From an uncultured Ruminococcus sp. (lineage in GTDB: Bacteria; Bacillota; Clostridia; Oscillospirales; Ruminococcaceae), in the NCBI GenBank assembly GCA_945867875.1, contig CAMBJF010000026.1, positions 1-18,751 on the forward strand: DNA of 18,751 bases, in the 5' to 3' direction. Positions within the stretch are counted from its first letter, which is position 1. Each line of letters opens with the position of its first letter. The position numbers and the translations under genes were made by a program. The notes beneath the pieces were generated by a model, which saw only the letters and a list, made by a program, of their open reading frames with translations, had not been told where the DNA came from and ran no database searches. Shown in pieces: positions 15,248 to 18,751 of this stretch.

Positions 15248-17788
15248 ATGAAGCTTCTTGCAATTGACGGAAACAGCATTATGAACCGTGCATTTTACGG
15301 TATAAAGGCTCTTTCAAATAAAAAAGGGGTGTTCACAAATGCTCTCACGGGCTTTATGAACATTTACCTGAAAACCGCCGCCGAGCTTTTACCCGACAGC
15401 TGTGCCGTGGCGTTTGACCTGAAAGAGCCGACGTTCCGTCACAAGGCAAATGATGCTTACAAGGCTACAAGGCACGGTATGCCCGATGAGCTTGCAATGC
15501 AGATGCCGCTTATCAAGGAGCTTCTTGGGGATATGGGCATAAAGGTGCTGGAATGCCCGGGGTATGAAGCCGATGACATTTTAGGAACACTTTCCACATT
15601 CGGCAAGGGCGATGACACGGTTTATATCCTCACGGGAGACAGGGACAGTTTACAGCTTATAAACGATAATGTTACTGTTATGCTTCACACCACAAAGGAG
15701 CTTATAAAATGCACTCCCGAGAAATTTGCCGAGATGTATGACGGGCTGTCACCCATTCAGCTTATCGATCTGAAAGGGCTTATGGGGGACAGCTCCGACA
15801 ACATCAGCGGCGTTAAGGGGATCGGCGAGAAAATTGCTCTTTCTCTTATCAAGGATTACTCATCGGTGGAGAACCTGTATGAAAAGCTTGCGGCGGGAGA
15901 GGTCACAGCCACAAAATCCGTTATTGCAAAGCTCACCGCAGGGGAGAATGACGCAAAGGAGAGCAAATGGCTTGCGGCTATCGTGAAAGATGCGCCCATA
16001 AGCCTTGACCCTGCCGATTATGCATATGCCGACCGTGATGAGGGAGCATTGTCCCGACTGCTCACCGAGCTTGAAATGACAAAGCTTATGGACAGGCTGG
16101 GCGTGAAGCCCTCAGCGGCTCTGAGCGATATCCCAGAGGAGGAAAAGGAGCCTGCGTTAGATTATAACATTACTGTTATGAATGCCGCCGATATCAAGGG
16201 CGAATTTGCTTTTATCCTTTCTCAGACCGAGGAAAAAACAGTCCTTTACACGGCTTATGAAAACAAGCTGTCGGTTTTTGAGAACGAAAGTGACATCAAG
16301 GCGCTGCTTTCCTCGGAATACAGCAAAATGACCTTTGGGGCAAAGCCTGTTTATCACTATATGCTGGAGCGGGGCGGTGAGCTTAAAAATATAACTGCGG
16401 ACGCTGATATCTCGGGATATCTTCTGAACGCCTCCGCTTCGGAATATACCATAAAGGGGCTTTGCGCAGAATACGGCTGTCCCGATTATGAAAATCTGGG
16501 AGAATATTCGGACGTTGCCGCTCTCCCCGCATTATGCCGCCGTCTTGATAAGGAGCTTGCGGATATCGGTTCGGACAAGCTTTGCCGTGAGGTGGAGCTG
16601 CCCCTTACCTGCGTGCTTGCGTCTATGGAGCATTTCGGCGTCAAGGCGGACACTGAGGGCATAAGAAAATTCGGCGAGACCCTTTCGGAGGAAATCAACG
16701 GGCTTGAACAGCAGATATATTTCCGTGCGGGAAAGCAGTTCAATATCTCGTCCCCGAAGCAGCTGGGCGTTATCCTCTTTGAGGAAATGGGGCTGCCATC
16801 GGGCAAAAAGACGAAAACGGGCTATTCCACAGGTGCGGAGGTCCTTGAAGAGCTTCGTGACAAGGAACCCATTATTGATATGATACTGACCTATCGACAG
16901 TACACAAAGCTCCGTTCCACATATGTTGAGGGACTGTTGAAAGCGGTGGGAGCGGACGGACGCATTCACTCGGTATTCAAGCAGACCGAGACGAGGACGG
17001 GACGGATCTCCTCCACCGAGCCAAATTTGCAGAACATTCCCGTCCGCACGGAGCTTGGACGGAATATGAGAAAGTTTTTCGTCAGCGAAAGCGGCAGGGT
17101 GCTCATTGATGCGGATTACAGCCAGATCGAGCTAAGAATACTTGCACATCTGAGCGGCGACAAAAATATGCAGGCAATTTTCAACAGCGGCGGCGATATC
17201 CACACATCAACGGCGGCGCAGGTCTTCGGTATGCCCGAGGATATGGTAACGCCTGAGATGCGCCGTGCGGCAAAGGCGGTAAACTTCGGCATTGTTTACG
17301 GCATCAGCGCATTTTCACTTTCAAAGGACATTGATGTTTCCGTGGCAAAGGCGGACAGATATATCAAGAGCTATCTTTCAAATTTCAGCGGCGTTGCGGC
17401 ATTTATGGACAAGGCTGTGGCTGATGCCACGGAAAAGGGATATTCCGAGACCATTTTCGGCAGACGGCGCTATATCCCCGAGCTTGCGGCGAAAAACAAG
17501 AACATTCAGAGCTTCGGCAGGCGTGCGGCGATGAATGCCCCCGTTCAGGGAGCGGCTGCGGACATCATCAAAATTGCTATGGTCAAGGTATGGCGCAGGC
17601 TGAGAGATGAAAAGCTTGATGCACAGCTTATTTTGCAGATACACGATGAGCTTATAATCGAGGCTTCGGAAAAGGACGCTGCAAGGGCGGCGGAAGTTCT
17701 CGGCGAGGAAATGCGCAATGCCGTGAAGCTCGATGTCCCTCTCACTGCGGACGTTGAAACGGGAAAAAGCTGGTTTGAATGCCACTGA
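15248..17788 (+). CDS. polA: DNA polymerase I (proofreading domain apparently inactive)
   Basis: The enzyme fills gaps and removes RNA primers in replication and repair. It has 846 residues against 928 in E. coli. Residues about 1-290 are the 5'-nuclease, opening with LAIDGNSIMNRAFYG, with acidic residues D181/D184 in GDSSDNISGVKGIGEK leading into the helix-hairpin-helix. The middle region (about 300-470) has the position and size of the 3'-5' exonuclease but no DxE motif, so proofreading is probably lost, as in several Firmicutes and Thermus enzymes. The polymerase domain is intact: motif A at D623 (DYSQIELR), motif B R672-K676-F680 (RRAAKAVNFGIVYG) and motif C H799-D800-E801. AAAGGAAG at about 15230-15237 supports the ATG. 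It follows cheC after 44 bases. Confidence 0.97.
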   Translation: MKLLAIDGNSIMNRAFYGIKALSNKKGVFTNALTGFMNIYLKTAAELLPDSCAVAFDLKEPTFRHKANDAYKATRHGMPDELAMQMPLIKELLGDMGIKVLECPGYEADDILGTLSTFGKGDDTVYILTGDRDSLQLINDNVTVMLHTTKELIKCTPEKFAEMYDGLSPIQLIDLKGLMGDSSDNISGVKGIGEKIALSLIKDYSSVENLYEKLAAGEVTATKSVIAKLTAGENDAKESKWLAAIVKDAPISLDPADYAYADRDEGALSRLLTELEMTKLMDRLGVKPSAALSDIPEEEKEPALDYNITVMNAADIKGEFAFILSQTEEKTVLYTAYENKLSVFENESDIKALLSSEYSKMTFGAKPVYHYMLERGGELKNITADADISGYLLNASASEYTIKGLCAEYGCPDYENLGEYSDVAALPALCRRLDKELADIGSDKLCREVELPLTCVLASMEHFGVKADTEGIRKFGETLSEEINGLEQQIYFRAGKQFNISSPKQLGVILFEEMGLPSGKKTKTGYSTGAEVLEELRDKEPIIDMILTYRQYTKLRSTYVEGLLKAVGADGRIHSVFKQTETRTGRISSTEPNLQNIPVRTELGRNMRKFFVSESGRVLIDADYSQIELRILAHLSGDKNMQAIFNSGGDIHTSTAAQVFGMPEDMVTPEMRRAAKAVNFGIVYGISAFSLSKDIDVSVAKADRYIKSYLSNFSGVAAFMDKAVADATEKGYSETIFGRRRYIPELAAKNKNIQSFGRRAAMNAPVQGAAADIIKIAMVKVWRRLRDEKLDAQLILQIHDELIIEASEKDAARAAEVLGEEMRNAVKLDVPLTADVETGKSWFECH

Positions 17789-17812
17789 TTTTATGGAAAG
17801 GGAAGAATTATA

Positions 17813-18730
17813 ATGGATATAAAATTTCATCTGCCTGATTTTTACAGGCATTTCAGACTTAACCTCACCTTAGCCGAATACATGAAGAGGAAACCGCAGA
17901 AATTCCGTGAGGGCGTGAAAATTGGCTCGGTTTACGGCGCATTCCCCAATATGACATGGAACGGCGGACGGTATTTGCAGGGAAACGCTGACCCACGCAT
18001 TCTCAGGGAAATCCTGAACCAGTTCAATCAGCGTGGGATTCCCTGCAGATTTACTTTCACGAACCCTCTTATAACTATGGAGCAGCTTTCCGACCCCTTT
18101 TGCAACGCCATACTGAAAGCGGCGGACAACGGGCTTAACGAGGTAATTGTTTTTTCACCCATGCTGGAGGATTACATCAGGGAGCATTTCCCTGATATTC
18201 CCATAACAAGCTCCACCTGCAAGCAGATAGAAAATTACGACGAGCTTTGCGCAGAGATGGACAAGGATTATTCTCTTGTGGTGCTGGACTACAACTTCAA
18301 CAATAATTTTGAGGTGATGGAAAAGCTTCCCCACAAGGAAAAGGCGGAGCTGCTCATAAATCCCTGCTGCGACCCTGCCTGCAAGAGGCGTGGGGAGCAT
18401 TACCGCTCTATCGGCAGGAGCCAGATAGCCCTTACAGAGCATATGAAGAAAAGGACGGGAACGCCGTATGCCCCTGAGCCTTTCGAGTGCCGCTGTATGC
18501 AGAAAAATCTTTATCAGACCATAGATTCACCCCTGCACATATCCCCCGATGCAATTTACGGAAAGTACGCTCCTATGGGCTTTGGAAACTTCAAGATAGA
18601 GGGCAGGAGCGTGCCTGATGTGAATGTTCTTGAAAACTACATCTATTATATGGTAAAGCCCGAATTTAAGGACGAAGTGAGACTTGAGATGATTCTGTCC
18701 CTTACCAACAAGATAAAGTATTTCGGATAA
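17813..18730 (+). CDS. Peptidase U32-like protein with clustered cysteines
   Basis: The protein is 305 residues, complete, with no signal peptide or membrane segment. A U32-like TIM-barrel is suggested by alternating strand/helix blocks (EVIVFSPMLEDYI, YSLVVLDYNF) and by KIEGR at 261-265 within NFKIEGRSV, a hallmark pattern near the C-terminus of U32 proteins. Cysteines C185, C186 and C190 (NPCCDPACKRRGEHY) and C226/C228 (FECRC) could hold an iron-sulphur cluster, as shown for UbiU/UbiV and discussed for other U32 members, but their spacing differs from UbiV. It therefore looks like a divergent member, more likely an RNA- or cofactor-modifying accessory protein than a protease. GGAAAGGGAAG lies just before the ATG, 24 bases after polA. 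The family call is moderate and the function unassigned. Confidence 0.55.
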   Translation: MDIKFHLPDFYRHFRLNLTLAEYMKRKPQKFREGVKIGSVYGAFPNMTWNGGRYLQGNADPRILREILNQFNQRGIPCRFTFTNPLITMEQLSDPFCNAILKAADNGLNEVIVFSPMLEDYIREHFPDIPITSSTCKQIENYDELCAEMDKDYSLVVLDYNFNNNFEVMEKLPHKEKAELLINPCCDPACKRRGEHYRSIGRSQIALTEHMKKRTGTPYAPEPFECRCMQKNLYQTIDSPLHISPDAIYGKYAPMGFGNFKIEGRSVPDVNVLENYIYYMVKPEFKDEVRLEMILSLTNKIKYFG

Positions 18731-18731
18731 G

Positions 18732-18750
18732 TTTTCGACACCTGCGAAAA
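18732..18750 (+). other. Short inverted repeat at the window end
   Basis: TTTTCG (18732-18737) and CGAAAA (18745-18750) are exact inverted arms around a seven-base loop, directly after the last stop codon. It could be part of a terminator whose T-run lies beyond the window. The stem is short, so support is weak. Confidence 0.3.
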
Positions 18751-18751
18751 T

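Noticed and set aside
1..18751. CRISPR array, tRNA or rRNA genes
   Set aside because: I saw no regularly spaced direct repeats and no tRNA- or rRNA-like stretch; gaps between genes are too short to hold them apart from 11573-11757, which contains only hairpins.

Overview
The window looks like one end of a short-read contig from a low-to-mid-GC Gram-positive gut or rumen Clostridia member, probably Oscillospiraceae/Ruminococcus-like. This is an inference from the strong AGGAGG-type ribosome binding sites, the frequent TTG starts, sugar ABC transporters that lack a dedicated ATPase, a GH95 enzyme, and Sec signal peptides of monoderm type. The first 45 bases are not genomic: they are the end of an Illumina P7/i7/Nextera read-2 adapter including the Tn5 mosaic end. 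All genes lie on the + strand with short gaps. The longest gap is 185 bases (11573-11757), so no gene-free stretch exceeds 300 bases.

Region 1 (67-11572) is a compact nine-gene carbohydrate-handling locus. It encodes a very large secreted solute-binding protein with two N-terminal carbohydrate-binding-like beta-sandwich domains, a MalF-type and a MalG-type permease, and a secreted NHL beta-propeller/TPR protein with a C-terminal membrane anchor. These are followed by a Yip1-family membrane protein, a secreted DUF5696 protein, and a second MalF/MalG-type permease pair. There is no ATPase and only one obvious binding protein for two permease pairs. An energising MsmX/MsmK-type ATPase encoded elsewhere is the natural inference. 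The block ends with a stable hairpin and then an intrinsic terminator with a T8 run at 11714-11721.

Region 2 (11758-18730) starts just after the terminator. It holds a cytoplasmic GH95 alpha-L-fucosidase/galactosidase-type enzyme, a TM2-domain membrane protein, a CheC-type CheY-P phosphatase with two intact active-site motifs, DNA polymerase I lacking an obvious proofreading exonuclease motif, and a cysteine-bearing peptidase U32-like protein. The gaps are 15-44 bases, so these could be co-transcribed, although the functions are mixed.

Working model (inference): an oligosaccharide is captured by the CBM-bearing binding protein and possibly bound or processed at the surface by the DUF5696 and NHL proteins. 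It is imported by one or two permease pairs driven by a shared ATPase, then trimmed inside the cell by the GH95 enzyme. The most system-like part is the 67-11572 locus with its two transporters and accessory membrane and surface proteins.
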